In this document: positions 17,946 to 27,081 of the stretch, in pieces
How the letters are laid out: every line of letters begins with the position of its first letter
Numbering within the stretch: position 1 is the first letter of the stretch
Origin: Pseudopedobacter sp045629485
GTDB taxonomy: Bacteria > Bacteroidota > Bacteroidia > Sphingobacteriales > Sphingobacteriaceae
Assembly: GCA_045629485.1 (NCBI GenBank)
Contig: JAZQRF010000199.1
Location: forward strand, 1-64,000
Length of the DNA: 64,000 bases
Direction of reading: 5' to 3'
Program-made: the position numbers and the translations under genes
The notes under the pieces: generated by a model
Seen by the model: the letters and a program-made list of their open reading frames with translations, nothing else
Told to the model about the DNA's origin: nothing
The model's database searches: none

Positions 17946-18449
17946 ATGAGCAATAAAACTATTTACCAATTTACGGTAGAAACACCTGCCGGAACCGAAG
18001 TCAATTTAGATACTTACAAGGGAAAAGTGTTATTGATTGTTAATACAGCTTCAGAATGCGGCTTTGCGCCACAATTAAAAGACCTGGAAGAATTACGTAC
18101 AGAATTTGACCAATCGTTATTTGAAATTCTTGCTTTCCCAAGTAACGATTTTGGTGGGCAGGAACCTTTAAATAATGGAGAGATTACCGAATTTTGCAGC
18201 ATTAATCATCAAGCAAATTATACTATTTTTGGTAAAATAGATGTAAGGGGAGTACATGCACATCCTTTATACAAATTTTTGAGTGATAAAGAACTTAATG
18301 GGAATGTAGGTGTAAAACCAAGATGGAATTTCCATAAATATCTCATTAATACAAAAGGAGAAGTAGTAGATTATTTTTATCCTTTTACAAAACCTAACAC
18401 ATCCAGAGTAAAGAAGAAAATCCGGCGTTTGCTGGAATCAAAATCTTAA
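17946..18449 (+). CDS. Glutathione peroxidase family thiol peroxidase
   Basis: A 167-aa cysteine-type GPx that reduces peroxides. The catalytic Cys38 sits in VNTASECGF. FGGQEP and the WNF block (PRWNFHKYL) supply the Gln/Trp/Asn of the active site. The usual FPCNQFG motif reads FPSNDFGG, so that cysteine is absent, but EITEFCSINH retains the cysteine at the resolving position seen in thioredoxin-dependent GPx proteins. It has no signal peptide and is cytoplasmic. It is followed 34 bp later by bshB1, so the in vivo thiol may involve thioredoxin or bacillithiol; this is inference. Confidence 0.94.
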   Translation: MSNKTIYQFTVETPAGTEVNLDTYKGKVLLIVNTASECGFAPQLKDLEELRTEFDQSLFEILAFPSNDFGGQEPLNNGEITEFCSINHQANYTIFGKIDVRGVHAHPLYKFLSDKELNGNVGVKPRWNFHKYLINTKGEVVDYFYPFTKPNTSRVKKKIRRLLESKS

Positions 18450-18483
18450 TCTTACTTTTATCCTCGATATTTAATTTCTATAC

Positions 18484-19206
18484 ATGAAACTCGATCTTTT
18501 ATTTATTGCTGCCCATCCCGATGATGTTGAATTAGGCGCCGCCGGAACGATCTTAAAACACAAAGCTATAGGTAAAAAGGTAGGCATAGTTGATCTAACA
18601 AGAGGCGAGTTGGGTACAAGGGGAACTGCCGAAATTCGTGATCAGGAAGCCGAAAATGCTGCTCATGTTTTAAGTTTGGATGTAAGAGAAAATATCGCAA
18701 TAAGAGATGGCTTCTTTAAAAATGATGAAGAACATCAGTTAAAAGTTATAGAGATCATCAGGAAATACCAGCCAGAGATTATCATTACCAATGCTTACCA
18801 TGACAGGCATCCAGACCATGGTCGGGCTTGTGATTTGGTTACCGATTCTTGTTTTTTAGCAGGTTTACCTAAGATCGAAACCAAATTAGATGATAAAATT
18901 CAAACTCCTCATCGCCCCAGATTACTACTTCATTTCATCCAGGATACTTATATAAAACCTGACATAGTTGTAGATATCACGCCTTTTCAGAATAAGAAAA
19001 TTGAAGCTATAAAAGCATATAAAACCCAGTTTTTTGTAGAAGGCGTTGATTTAAATGAACCACAGACCTATATATCTAACCCTAATTTTCTGGAAGTGAT
19101 AATAGCAAGAAGCAGAGAGTTTGGCAAATCTATTCAGGTTCCTTTTGCAGAAGGTTTTCTGTCCAAAAAGATTTTGGGCGTTGATAATTTGTTTGATCTA
19201 AAGTAG
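18484..19206 (+). CDS. bshB1: Bacillithiol biosynthesis deacetylase BshB1
   Basis: A 240-aa LmbE/PIG-L zinc deacetylase. BshB1 removes acetate from GlcNAc-malate, the second step of bacillithiol synthesis. The zinc and catalytic motif AAHPDDVELGAAGT is at residues 9-22, and a second metal ligand is in HDRHPDHGRAC. LTRGELGTRGT and AEIRDQEA are typical of the BshB1 subgroup. Length fits. bshA and bshC are not in the window. Its end is convergent with the sigma-factor partner gene. Confidence 0.93.
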   Translation: MKLDLLFIAAHPDDVELGAAGTILKHKAIGKKVGIVDLTRGELGTRGTAEIRDQEAENAAHVLSLDVRENIAIRDGFFKNDEEHQLKVIEIIRKYQPEIIITNAYHDRHPDHGRACDLVTDSCFLAGLPKIETKLDDKIQTPHRPRLLLHFIQDTYIKPDIVVDITPFQNKKIEAIKAYKTQFFVEGVDLNEPQTYISNPNFLEVIIARSREFGKSIQVPFAEGFLSKKILGVDNLFDLK

Positions 19207-19217
19207 TTAAATTAATA

Positions 19218-19847
19218 TTAGGCAATTTCATCCAAATACTTCTGCAGCTCGGTCGTATTTCTTTTATAGTGTTTTACTCTTAAATATATATATAAGCTCA
19301 TCATAAGTAATGCAGCAAGCAGTGCAAGCATTATGTCTTTTTTGAAAATATCCCAAAAATTACCATTACCCAAATATTGGGAAGTTGTTCGGCCAATAAT
19401 GAAAATGGAAATGAAAATTGTTATAATAAAACAAATTTCATGTTGTAATGATTTTTTCAGATGTGCAATGTTCTTTTTTAGAATTAATTTCAAGTCTCCG
19501 TTTTCAACGACTGTTTCGAAGGATACAAATTTTAACCAATAGAAAAGAACAGTAATCAGACATATCGAAATTATTGTGAATAGGGATATTAACCCGCTAA
19601 AAGTTATTTTAAAAACTGGCCCTTCTTCACCTAAAAGAAAGTATAAAAATGGATTAATAAGAATATTAAGTAATATCCCTATTAATAGTAGTGATATTAT
19701 TTTTTCGAAATTTTTCTTTACTCCGGTTAGTGTGCCGGATGTTTTTTCTTTTAAAATTATTTGCAATTGTTCCATACTTTGTTTATTTATTTCAAGGTTT
19801 TTAATTGTTTCATTTTTCCAATTATCTTTTAAATCATCTAGTTCCAT
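19218..19847 (-). CDS. Membrane protein paired with ECF sigma factor
   Basis: A 209-aa protein with a cytoplasmic N-terminus (MELDDLKDNWKNETIKN) and about four transmembrane segments (near residues 48-72, 80-106, 135-153 and 170-188). It overlaps the sigma factor gene by 14 bp, the place of an anti-sigma factor. I see no zinc anti-sigma HxxxCxxC motif, so any control of the sigma factor would use another mechanism. Function as an anti-sigma factor is inferred from position only. Confidence 0.75.
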   Translation of the reverse strand: MELDDLKDNWKNETIKNLEINKQSMEQLQIILKEKTSGTLTGVKKNFEKIISLLLIGILLNILINPFLYFLLGEEGPVFKITFSGLISLFTIISICLITVLFYWLKFVSFETVVENGDLKLILKKNIAHLKKSLQHEICFIITIFISIFIIGRTTSQYLGNGNFWDIFKKDIMLALLAALLMMSLYIYLRVKHYKRNTTELQKYLDEIA

Positions 19848-20331
19848 ATTCGGCGATTATATTTTCTCTTAATTTCTTTTTTATCCGGTTGATTTTAACA
19901 CCAACATTACTTTCTGAAATACCTAAAATCTCAGCTATTTCTTTATAGTTTTTCTCTTCTAAGTAAAGCATTACCAATGCCTTATCTAGCTTATTTAATT
20001 GAGAAATAGCGAATTGAAGTTCATTATCATATAAAACATCTATGCGATGTGAAGTCGAATCTGGTATCGCATTTTGCATAACAGACAGCGTTTGAAAATA
20101 TGGCTGACGTTTGTTCTTTCTTAATCTTGTGATAGCAGTATTTAGTCCTATCCTGTAAATCCATGTACTTATTTTAGAACCAGAATTAAAAGTCGGCCAA
20201 GATTTCCATAGCTGGAGAATTATCTCCTGGAACAAATCTTCTGCATCATTATTATCAGTACAGTATATTCTGCATACCTTTAAAAGGATACCCTGGTATT
20301 GATCTATTGATTTTAAAAATTCTTCTTCCAC
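19834..20331 (-). CDS. ECF RNA polymerase sigma factor
   Basis: A 165-aa sigma-70 family ECF protein with GTG start. Region 2 shows DAEDLFQEIILQLWKSW and STWIYRIGLNTAITRLRK (core binding and -10 recognition). Region 4 has LNKLDKALVMLYLEEKNYKEIAEILGISESNVGVKINRIKKKL (helix-turn-helix, named here by its start LNKLDKA and end RIKKKL). It directs transcription of a small regulon. The downstream overlapping membrane protein is its likely partner. Confidence 0.92.
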   Translation of the reverse strand: MEEEFLKSIDQYQGILLKVCRIYCTDNNDAEDLFQEIILQLWKSWPTFNSGSKISTWIYRIGLNTAITRLRKNKRQPYFQTLSVMQNAIPDSTSHRIDVLYDNELQFAISQLNKLDKALVMLYLEEKNYKEIAEILGISESNVGVKINRIKKKLRENIIAEYGTR

Positions 20332-20471
20332 AGATTATTTTTTACAATTAGTCGCAGGTTTATCTGAATCCTTACAGAAGTTAGCTTTTATTTTTGATAC
20401 AATGTTCTTACAATTATTGTCTCCAAAACAATTTACTTATCTTGTGTTTCTTATAAACAATCTTTTTAACT

Positions 20472-21830
20472 ATGGCAGGTCTATTTTCGAAAGCTAAAAG
20501 TATTTATCAATTATTTAAAACCGTAGATCTTAAACAATTAGATGCACTATCAAAAAAGGTAGATTTACAGCAAGTGATGCACCAGTTTAGTAAACTCGAC
20601 GAAAAACAATTGGCTGGTTTAATGAAAATGATTGGAGGCAATGGCAAGAAAAAAGAACTACCTCCAATAAATGGCGATTTTTATGAATTGTCTGATTCTC
20701 TTTCCCCGGAAGACCGAGAACTACAATTGAAAGTGCGTTCGTTTATGGAAACAGAAATAAAACCCATAGTAAATAAATATTGGAACAGGGCAGAGTTTCC
20801 ATTTGAAATTATTCCTAAGTTAGCAGAACTTAATATTTGTGGTTTAACCTATGAAGGATATGGCTGTCCTAACCGCTCTTTCTTAATGGAAGGGATATTA
20901 GCTACAGAAATGGGTAGAATAGATGCTTCTATTGCTACTTTTTTTGGAGTACAAAGTGGATTAGCCATGGGGTCTATTTATATCTGTGGATCTGAAGAAC
21001 AAAAACAAAAATGGCTGCCACGCATGCAAAAATTAGAACTGATAGGGTCTTTTGGGCTAACAGAACCCGAAGTTGGCTCTGCAGCAGCCGGAGGTTTAAC
21101 CACAACCGCTAAAAGAACTGGTGATAGCTGGGTTTTAAACGGGCAGAAAAAATGGATTGGCAATGCAACTTTTGCTGATGTTAACATTATTTGGGCAAGG
21201 GATTTGGATGATAACCAGGTAAAAGGCTTTATAGTAGAGAAAGGCAACCCAGGTTTTTCTGCAGAAAAGATCGAAGACAAAATGGCGCTTCGTATTGTAC
21301 AAAACGCTTTGATTACTCTAACAGATTGTGTGGTCACAGAAGATAACAGGTTACAGAATTGCAATTCGTTTAAAGATACCGCGAAAGTTTTACAAATGAC
21401 GAGGGCAGGAGTAGCTTGGATGGCTGTTGGTTGTGCAAGGGGAGCTTATGAAAGTGCTTTAAAATACACCAGAGAACGCGTTCAATTTGGTAAACCTATT
21501 GCTTCTTTCCAGCTCATTCAAAATCATTTAGTAGAAATGCTGTCTAATTTAACAGCTATGCAAACCCTGGTTTTTCAGTTATCCAAATTACAGGATGAAG
21601 GTAAATTAACCGATGAACATGCTTCCCTAGCTAAAGTTTTTTGTACTATGCGAACCCGTGATGTAGTGAGCAGGGCCAGAGAAGTAATGGGTGGAAACGG
21701 TATCTTACTGGAATATGATGTGGCCCGTTTTGTTGCAGATGCGGAAGCAATTTATTCTTATGAAGGAACTAAAGAAATTAATTCTTTAATTGTTGGCAGA
21801 GCCATTACCGGATTTAGCGCTTTTGTTTAA
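20472..21830 (+). CDS. Acyl-CoA dehydrogenase with extra N-terminal helix region
   Basis: A 452-aa FAD enzyme oxidising acyl-CoA at C2-C3. Typical blocks are FGLTEPEVGSAAAG (flavin site), RERVQFGKPIASFQL, and the C-terminal YSYEGTKEINSLIVGR with the catalytic Glu of the YEGT motif. The pattern resembles the glutaryl-CoA/short-chain group, but substrate is unsure. About 70 residues precede the usual domain start (SLSPEDRELQLKVRSF), containing heptad-like helices (DLKQLDALSKKVDLQQ, LDEKQLAGLMKMI). The gene stands alone. A weak promoter-like TTG...TATCTTGT lies at 20417-20445. Confidence 0.92.
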   Translation: MAGLFSKAKSIYQLFKTVDLKQLDALSKKVDLQQVMHQFSKLDEKQLAGLMKMIGGNGKKKELPPINGDFYELSDSLSPEDRELQLKVRSFMETEIKPIVNKYWNRAEFPFEIIPKLAELNICGLTYEGYGCPNRSFLMEGILATEMGRIDASIATFFGVQSGLAMGSIYICGSEEQKQKWLPRMQKLELIGSFGLTEPEVGSAAAGGLTTTAKRTGDSWVLNGQKKWIGNATFADVNIIWARDLDDNQVKGFIVEKGNPGFSAEKIEDKMALRIVQNALITLTDCVVTEDNRLQNCNSFKDTAKVLQMTRAGVAWMAVGCARGAYESALKYTRERVQFGKPIASFQLIQNHLVEMLSNLTAMQTLVFQLSKLQDEGKLTDEHASLAKVFCTMRTRDVVSRAREVMGGNGILLEYDVARFVADAEAIYSYEGTKEINSLIVGRAITGFSAFV

Positions 21831-21863
21831 AGATAATAGGGATTAAAACAACTTAAATAAAAA

Positions 21864-21890
21864 TGGCCTGCAAACACAGACCGTTTTTTT
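21864..21890. terminator. Terminator between the acyl-CoA dehydrogenase and manC
   Basis: GGCCTG and CAGACC pair with one G-T wobble around CAAACA, followed on the plus strand by seven Ts and on the minus strand by ATTTTTATTT. It probably serves both convergent genes. Confidence 0.6.
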
Positions 21891-21910
21891 ATTTTAATCA
21901 ACTATATAAT

Positions 21911-22993
21911 TTAAATATAATTTGTTCCATGCTTTTGTTTCACATCAGTAACAATTTGCTTCACATGCTGTTCGTTACTTCTTGGACAAATCAATAAAGT
22001 ATTATTAGATTCTACAACAATATAATCATGTAATCCTTCCAGGATAACTAATTTATCGGCAGGTACATTTACCATACAGTTCGAAGAATCGTACATTATC
22101 ACTTTGTTAGGGCTAATTACCGCATTGCCAACGTAATCTTTTTCCGATAAGTCATACACAGAAGCCCATGTGCCTAAATCAGACCAGCCAAAATCTGCAG
22201 GCATAACATAAACGTTTTCTGCTTTTTCCATTACACCGTAATCAATAGAAATATTTACACATTTCTGAAAGCCGGATTGTATGAATTCTTTTTCTCTCTC
22301 CGTATTGTAATGTTTTTCCCCTTCTTTAAAGATATCACTAATATCAGGAAGGAACTTTTCAAAAGATTTGGATATTGAATTAACAGACCATACAAAGATA
22401 CCCGAGTTCCATAGGAAATCACCACTTGCTAAAAAGGATTCGGCAATTTCAAGATTCGGTTTTTCGGTAAAGGTTTTTACTTTGAAAAGCTCATCGGTAA
22501 GTTTCACATCTGAATATTGGATATAGCCATAACCCGTATCCGGTCTTGAAGGTTTAATTCCAAGGGTAATTAAGCAATCATTTTCATCAGCAGCTCTTAA
22601 GGCTTTGTTAATCGTTTCAACAAAGGCTTGTGTATCTAGAATCAAATGGTCTGAGGGTGCAACAACTATGTTGGCGTCCTGATTAATCTGTCGTATTTTG
22701 GCCGTTCCATAAGCGATGCATGGTGCAGTATTCCGCATTACTGGCTCACAAATAATCTGGTAATCTTCTAATTCTGGAAGATGCTCTTTTACCAGATCAA
22801 AATAAACTTCATTTGTGAGAATGTAAATATTTTCTTTCGGAACAATCTTGATAAACCTTTCGTAGGTGTTTTGAATTAAGCTCTTTCCAGTTCCTAATAT
22901 ATCAAGGAATTGTTTAGGGTAAGTAGTTCGGCTTACAGGCCAGAATCTGCTTCCTATACCGCCGGCCATTATCAACGCAAAGTTATTCGTCAT
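21911..22993 (-). CDS. manC: Mannose-1-phosphate guanylyltransferase
   Basis: A 360-aa nucleotidyltransferase making GDP-mannose from mannose-1-phosphate and GTP for surface glycans. The signature is ALIMAGGIGSRFWPVSR and PKQFLDI in the first 32 residues. VAPSDHLI, the FTEKP motif and GDFLWNSGIFVW follow. It lacks the C-terminal phosphomannose isomerase domain of longer bifunctional forms. The gene starts 5 bp after kdsD, so the two are co-transcribed. Confidence 0.95.
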   Translation of the reverse strand: MTNNFALIMAGGIGSRFWPVSRTTYPKQFLDILGTGKSLIQNTYERFIKIVPKENIYILTNEVYFDLVKEHLPELEDYQIICEPVMRNTAPCIAYGTAKIRQINQDANIVVAPSDHLILDTQAFVETINKALRAADENDCLITLGIKPSRPDTGYGYIQYSDVKLTDELFKVKTFTEKPNLEIAESFLASGDFLWNSGIFVWSVNSISKSFEKFLPDISDIFKEGEKHYNTEREKEFIQSGFQKCVNISIDYGVMEKAENVYVMPADFGWSDLGTWASVYDLSEKDYVGNAVISPNKVIMYDSSNCMVNVPADKLVILEGLHDYIVVESNNTLLICPRSNEQHVKQIVTDVKQKHGTNYI

Positions 22994-22998
22994 TATTT

Positions 22999-23964
22999 TT
23001 ATATAATACCTTCTTTAAGTAAATCGTGTAAATGAATTACACCTTTATATTCTTTATCATTTGTTACAATCAGCTGAGTGATGTTAAATTCCTTCATCAT
23101 TTTTAAAGCGTTGATTGCCAATTCGCCTTCATCAATAGTTTTTGGATGAAGGCTCATCACATCTTTAGCAGAGAGTTTCTCAAAGGAACTAAATTTTTCC
23201 ATCATTCTCCGCAAATCTCCATCAGTAACCACACCTTTAAGCAAATTGTTTTCGATAACTGCAGTTACACCCAATCTTTTCTTTGTAATTTCTAAAATTA
23301 AGCTTTTTATATCCGCATCCGGCGAAACAAAAGGTTTTTCATTTAATGAAGAAAGGTCTCTTACTTTAAGGTATAACCGTTTGCCTAAAGAACCACCGGG
23401 ATGATATTTTGCGAAATCAGAACTCGTAAATTCCCGGCATTCTAATAAACAAATTGCAATAGCATCTCCAATTGCGATTTGAGCTGTGGTACTTGTAGTT
23501 GGTGCCAGGTTATGCGGGCAAGCTTCGGCATCTACGGTGGCATTTATAATGTAATCTGATTGCTGTGCCAGGTAAGAGTTCACATCGCCCACGATCGAAA
23601 CTAGTATATTATCAGCTTGCTTTAGAAGCGGTACTAAAACTTTTATTTCTGATGTATTTCCGCTTTTCGAAATGCATAATACCAGATCACCCTTTTGTAT
23701 AATCCCCAAATCACCATGTATAGCATCTGCGGCATGCATAAAGATTGAAGGCGTTCCTGTAGAGTTAAGAGTAGCCACAATTTTTTGACCGATGATAGCA
23801 CTTTTTCCAACACCCGTAACAATAACACGACCATCAAGTTTTAGTATCGTATCAATTACATTACTAAAGTCATTATTTAAATATTCAGAAAGCTTATAAA
23901 CGGCTTGAGATTCAGTGACTAATGTTTTTTTTGCTATTTCTATAATTTCTTCCGGCGACTTCAA
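22999..23964 (-). CDS. kdsD: Arabinose-5-phosphate isomerase (KpsF/GutQ family)
   Basis: A 321-aa cytoplasmic isomerase converting ribulose-5-phosphate to arabinose-5-phosphate, the first Kdo step. An N-terminal SIS domain has GRVIVTGVGKSAIIGQKI and LCISKSGNTSEIK. Two CBS domains fill the last 120 residues (KDVMSLHPKTIDEGE). The start is TTG at 23964, supported by alignment of the N-terminus with the family and the absence of an in-frame ATG near. An exact -7 element lies 36 bp upstream. kdsA is 2.3 kb away and kdsB 25 kb away in this window. Confidence 0.95.
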   Translation of the reverse strand: MKSPEEIIEIAKKTLVTESQAVYKLSEYLNNDFSNVIDTILKLDGRVIVTGVGKSAIIGQKIVATLNSTGTPSIFMHAADAIHGDLGIIQKGDLVLCISKSGNTSEIKVLVPLLKQADNILVSIVGDVNSYLAQQSDYIINATVDAEACPHNLAPTTSTTAQIAIGDAIAICLLECREFTSSDFAKYHPGGSLGKRLYLKVRDLSSLNEKPFVSPDADIKSLILEITKKRLGVTAVIENNLLKGVVTDGDLRRMMEKFSSFEKLSAKDVMSLHPKTIDEGELAINALKMMKEFNITQLIVTNDKEYKGVIHLHDLLKEGII

Positions 23965-23999
23965 GATGAAAAAGTTTTTAATTTAATGCGATATTATCA

Positions 24000-24007
24000 C
24001 AAAAATA
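24000..24007 (-). promoter_or_regulatory. -7 element of kdsD-manC promoter
   Basis: TATTTTTG on the minus strand matches TAnnTTTG and lies 36 bp before the kdsD TTG start. A TTG is present upstream but with a rather long 24-nt spacer. Confidence 0.35.
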
Positions 24008-24013
24008 TGTTAT

Positions 24014-24046
24014 TTTGATGTTTAAAATTAACAAGAGTTAGTTTTT
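24014..24046 (+). promoter_or_regulatory. Candidate recQ promoter
   Basis: TTTG (24014-24017), a 21-nt spacer, then TAGTTTTT (24039-24046; seven of eight with TAnnTTTG). The element ends 12 nt before the recQ ATG, implying a very short leader. It is divergent from and close to the kdsD promoter. Confidence 0.4.
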
Positions 24047-24058
24047 TATGTTTTAGCA

Positions 24059-26251
24059 ATGCAGATTAAAAAATCGTTAATAGATAATTTACAAACATTT
24101 TTCGGCTTCGATAAGTTTAAAGGCGACCAGGAAGCCATCATAACAAGTATTTTAAACAAGGAAGATACTTTTGTGATTATGCCAACAGGTGGTGGAAAAT
24201 CCATCTGTTATCAGTTACCAGCTTTAATGAGCGAAGGCACCGCCCTGGTGATTTCTCCATTAATTGCTTTGATGAAAAATCAGGTTGACCAATTAAGGGC
24301 TTTTGGTGGCTATGATAGTATAGCACACTTTTTAAACTCTTCTTTAACCAAGGGTGAAATTGCAAAAGTGAAACAGGATGTTACGGCCGGGCATACAAAG
24401 TTACTATATGTTGCGCCAGAATCTTTAACTAAGCAAGAAACGGTAGATTTTTTAAGATCTATCACGGTTTCTTTCGTAGCCGTAGATGAAGCGCATTGTA
24501 TTTCTGAGTGGGGACATGATTTTAGACCGGAATACAGGAAGATCAGACAGGTGATCAATAATATCAGGGAAAATATCGCTGTTATTGCTTTAACCGCAAC
24601 TGCCACTCCTAAAGTTCAGAATGATATTCAGAAGAATTTGCACATGACCAATGCAAATCTTTTCAAATCCTCTTTTAACAGGCCAAACTTATATTATGAG
24701 GTAAAGCCTAAATCGGACGTTTTAAAGGAAATTGTGAAACATGTGAAAAATAATACCGGTAAATCGGGTATTGTTTATTGTTTGAGCAGGAAGAAAGTAG
24801 AAGAGGTCTCCAATGCCTTAGAAATAAACGGAATTAAATCTTTGCCTTACCATGCCGGTTTAGATCCTAAAGTTCGGGCAGACACCCAGGATAAATTCCT
24901 GATGGAAGATGTGGATGTTATTGTTGCAACTATTGCCTTTGGGATGGGAATTGATAAGCCGGATGTACGCTATGTCATTCATCATGATATTCCAAAAAGT
25001 ATGGAAGGCTATTACCAGGAAACAGGAAGAGCTGGAAGAGATGGAGGAGAAGGGAATTGCATCGCTTTTTATTCTGAAAAGGATGTGGAGAAGCTGGCGA
25101 AATTTATGAAAGATAAACCAGTTTCCGAGAGAGAGATTGGTACTCAAATTCTGAAAGAAGTAATAGATTATTCAGAATCTGCAGTTTGTCGCAGAAAGCA
25201 GATTTTGCATTACTTTGGAGAGAACTTTAATGAGGCAGGGTGCGGAGAGATGTGTGATAATTGCAGGGCACAAAAGCAATATTTTAATGCCGAAGAGCCT
25301 TTAATAAAAGTGCTGAAAATGGTTAAAGAATTTGGCGAAAAATTCGATGACCATTATATAATTAATGTATTGATGGGAGTAGAGACTGCACAAATCCAAT
25401 CTTATAAGCACAATACTTCAGAATATTTTGGCTCAGGAAAAGAAGAAGGCATCGTATTATGGAAATCACTCATCAGACAAGCTGTTTTAAATAATTTCCT
25501 GTCAAAAGATGTAGATAACTTTGGTTTATTGAAACTTACCAAAAGTGGCAATAGCTTCATAACCAGCCCTTATTCTATTAGGTATATCCTGAACAGAGAT
25601 ATGAGCATTGCTGCTAAAGAAGAAGAAAATAATGCGCAACAAGCTGCTAGTAGTGTTTTAGATACTCAATTACTCATCCTGTTAAAGGAATTAAGAAAAA
25701 AAATAGCGAAGCAAAAAAACTTACCGCCATTTGTCATATTCCAGGATCCATCTTTAGAAGAAATGTGTATGCATTATCCAATATCTATGGAAGAATTGAA
25801 GAATATCTCCGGTGTTGGTAATGGTAAAGCTTCTAAATTTGGTGGTCCATTTATCGAGATCATCAAAAAATATGTTGAAGATAATGATATAGACAGGCCT
25901 ATAGATTTTGTGGTAAAAACAACTGCAAATAAGTCTGCTCTTAAAGTTTCTATCATCCAAAATATAGACAGGCAAATATCTTTAGAAGATATTGCTTCTT
26001 CTAAGGGTATATCTTACGAAGATATCTTGAAAGAAGTGGAGTCTATTGTAAGTTCAGGAACTAAATTGAACTTGAATTATTTTATAGATGAAGTGATTGA
26101 TGAAGATCGCCAGGATGAAGTTTTTGACTATTTTAAAACTGCAGAAGTAGATTCTATAGATAAAGCTTTAGAAGATTTAGGTACAGAAGATTATAATCGT
26201 GAAGAAATCCAGCTGATGAGAATTAAGTTTATGTCTGAATTGGGTAATTAA
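24059..26251 (+). CDS. recQ: ATP-dependent DNA helicase RecQ
   Basis: A 730-aa 3'-5' helicase for recombination and fork repair. Walker A MPTGGGKS is at residues 41-48, the DEAH box in AVDEAHCISEWGHDF, and motif VI in YYQETGRAGRDG. The RQC zinc site has Cys residues in SAVCRRKQI and GCGEMCDNC. An HRDC domain (LPPFVIFQDPSLEEM) follows near residue 565. The last 100 residues add a helix-turn-helix-like extension (ISLEDIASSKGISYEDI). It is followed 7 bp later by kdsA. Confidence 0.97.
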   Translation: MQIKKSLIDNLQTFFGFDKFKGDQEAIITSILNKEDTFVIMPTGGGKSICYQLPALMSEGTALVISPLIALMKNQVDQLRAFGGYDSIAHFLNSSLTKGEIAKVKQDVTAGHTKLLYVAPESLTKQETVDFLRSITVSFVAVDEAHCISEWGHDFRPEYRKIRQVINNIRENIAVIALTATATPKVQNDIQKNLHMTNANLFKSSFNRPNLYYEVKPKSDVLKEIVKHVKNNTGKSGIVYCLSRKKVEEVSNALEINGIKSLPYHAGLDPKVRADTQDKFLMEDVDVIVATIAFGMGIDKPDVRYVIHHDIPKSMEGYYQETGRAGRDGGEGNCIAFYSEKDVEKLAKFMKDKPVSEREIGTQILKEVIDYSESAVCRRKQILHYFGENFNEAGCGEMCDNCRAQKQYFNAEEPLIKVLKMVKEFGEKFDDHYIINVLMGVETAQIQSYKHNTSEYFGSGKEEGIVLWKSLIRQAVLNNFLSKDVDNFGLLKLTKSGNSFITSPYSIRYILNRDMSIAAKEEENNAQQAASSVLDTQLLILLKELRKKIAKQKNLPPFVIFQDPSLEEMCMHYPISMEELKNISGVGNGKASKFGGPFIEIIKKYVEDNDIDRPIDFVVKTTANKSALKVSIIQNIDRQISLEDIASSKGISYEDILKEVESIVSSGTKLNLNYFIDEVIDEDRQDEVFDYFKTAEVDSIDKALEDLGTEDYNREEIQLMRIKFMSELGN

Positions 26252-26258
26252 AAATAAA

Positions 26259-27065
26259 ATGAATTTAAGCAAATTAAAACATACAGATTCTGAAAACTTT
26301 TTCCTGATGGCTGGCCCTTGTGCTATAGAAGGAGAAGACATTGCACTAAGAATTGCTGAGAAAATAGTTTCGATAACCGATAAGTTGAACATCCCTTATA
26401 TTTTTAAAGGTTCCTATAAAAAGGCAAACCGCTCAAGGATAGATTCTTTTACCGGTATTGGAGACGAAAAAGCGTTAAAGATTTTAGAAAAAATAGGCCG
26501 GGAATTTGAAGTTCCTACAGTTACAGATATTCACGAAAGCGGGGATGCATCCATAGCGGCACAATATGTAGATATTTTACAAATTCCTGCTTTTTTATGT
26601 CGTCAAACAGATTTACTGGTTGCTGCTGCTAAGACAGGGAAATTCGTAAATGTTAAGAAAGGCCAGTTTTTATCTGCCGGTTCTATGAAATTTGCGGTAG
26701 ATAAAATTATTGATTCAGGAAATAACAATGTGATGCTCACTGATAGGGGTAACACTTTTGGTTACCAGGATCTAATTGTAGATTTCAGAGGAATCCCAGA
26801 AATGAAATCTTTTAATGTGCCTGTAATAATGGACTGTACACACTCTTTACAGCAACCGAATCAAACTTCAGGAGTAACCGGAGGAAAGCCCGCATTAATA
26901 GAAACCATTGCTAAAGCGGCCATTGCCGTTGGCGCAGATGGTTTATTTATAGAAACCCATCCAGATTTAAAAAATGCAAAATCTGATGCAGCAAATATGT
27001 TGCAGTTAGATCTTTTGGAGGATTTACTAGTGAAGTTAATCAAAATAAGAAAAGCGGTTTTATAA
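26259..27065 (+). CDS. kdsA: 3-deoxy-8-phosphooctulonate synthase
   Basis: A 268-aa TIM-barrel enzyme condensing arabinose-5-phosphate and phosphoenolpyruvate to Kdo-8-phosphate for LPS. Conserved blocks are FFLMAGPCAIEGED, FKGSYKKANRSR, TDIHES, LQIPAFLCRQTDLL, and LTDRGNTFGY. The Asn of the KANRS motif and absence of the metal-binding Cys in the MAGPC region have not been resolved further. It follows recQ by 7 bp. Its last codons form the left arm of a shared terminator with the convergent OmpA gene. Confidence 0.97.
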   Translation: MNLSKLKHTDSENFFLMAGPCAIEGEDIALRIAEKIVSITDKLNIPYIFKGSYKKANRSRIDSFTGIGDEKALKILEKIGREFEVPTVTDIHESGDASIAAQYVDILQIPAFLCRQTDLLVAAAKTGKFVNVKKGQFLSAGSMKFAVDKIIDSGNNNVMLTDRGNTFGYQDLIVDFRGIPEMKSFNVPVIMDCTHSLQQPNQTSGVTGGKPALIETIAKAAIAVGADGLFIETHPDLKNAKSDAANMLQLDLLEDLLVKLIKIRKAVL

Positions 27066-27081
27066 CCGCTTTTCTTATTTT
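27042..27081. terminator. Bidirectional terminator with 18-bp perfect arms
   Basis: The arms at 27042-27059 and 27064-27081 are perfect inverted repeats around a TTAT loop. The kdsA stop (27063-27065) and the OmpA-family stop (27075-27077) both lie in the hairpin, so each gene end helps encode it. T-rich runs lie on both sides. Confidence 0.9.
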
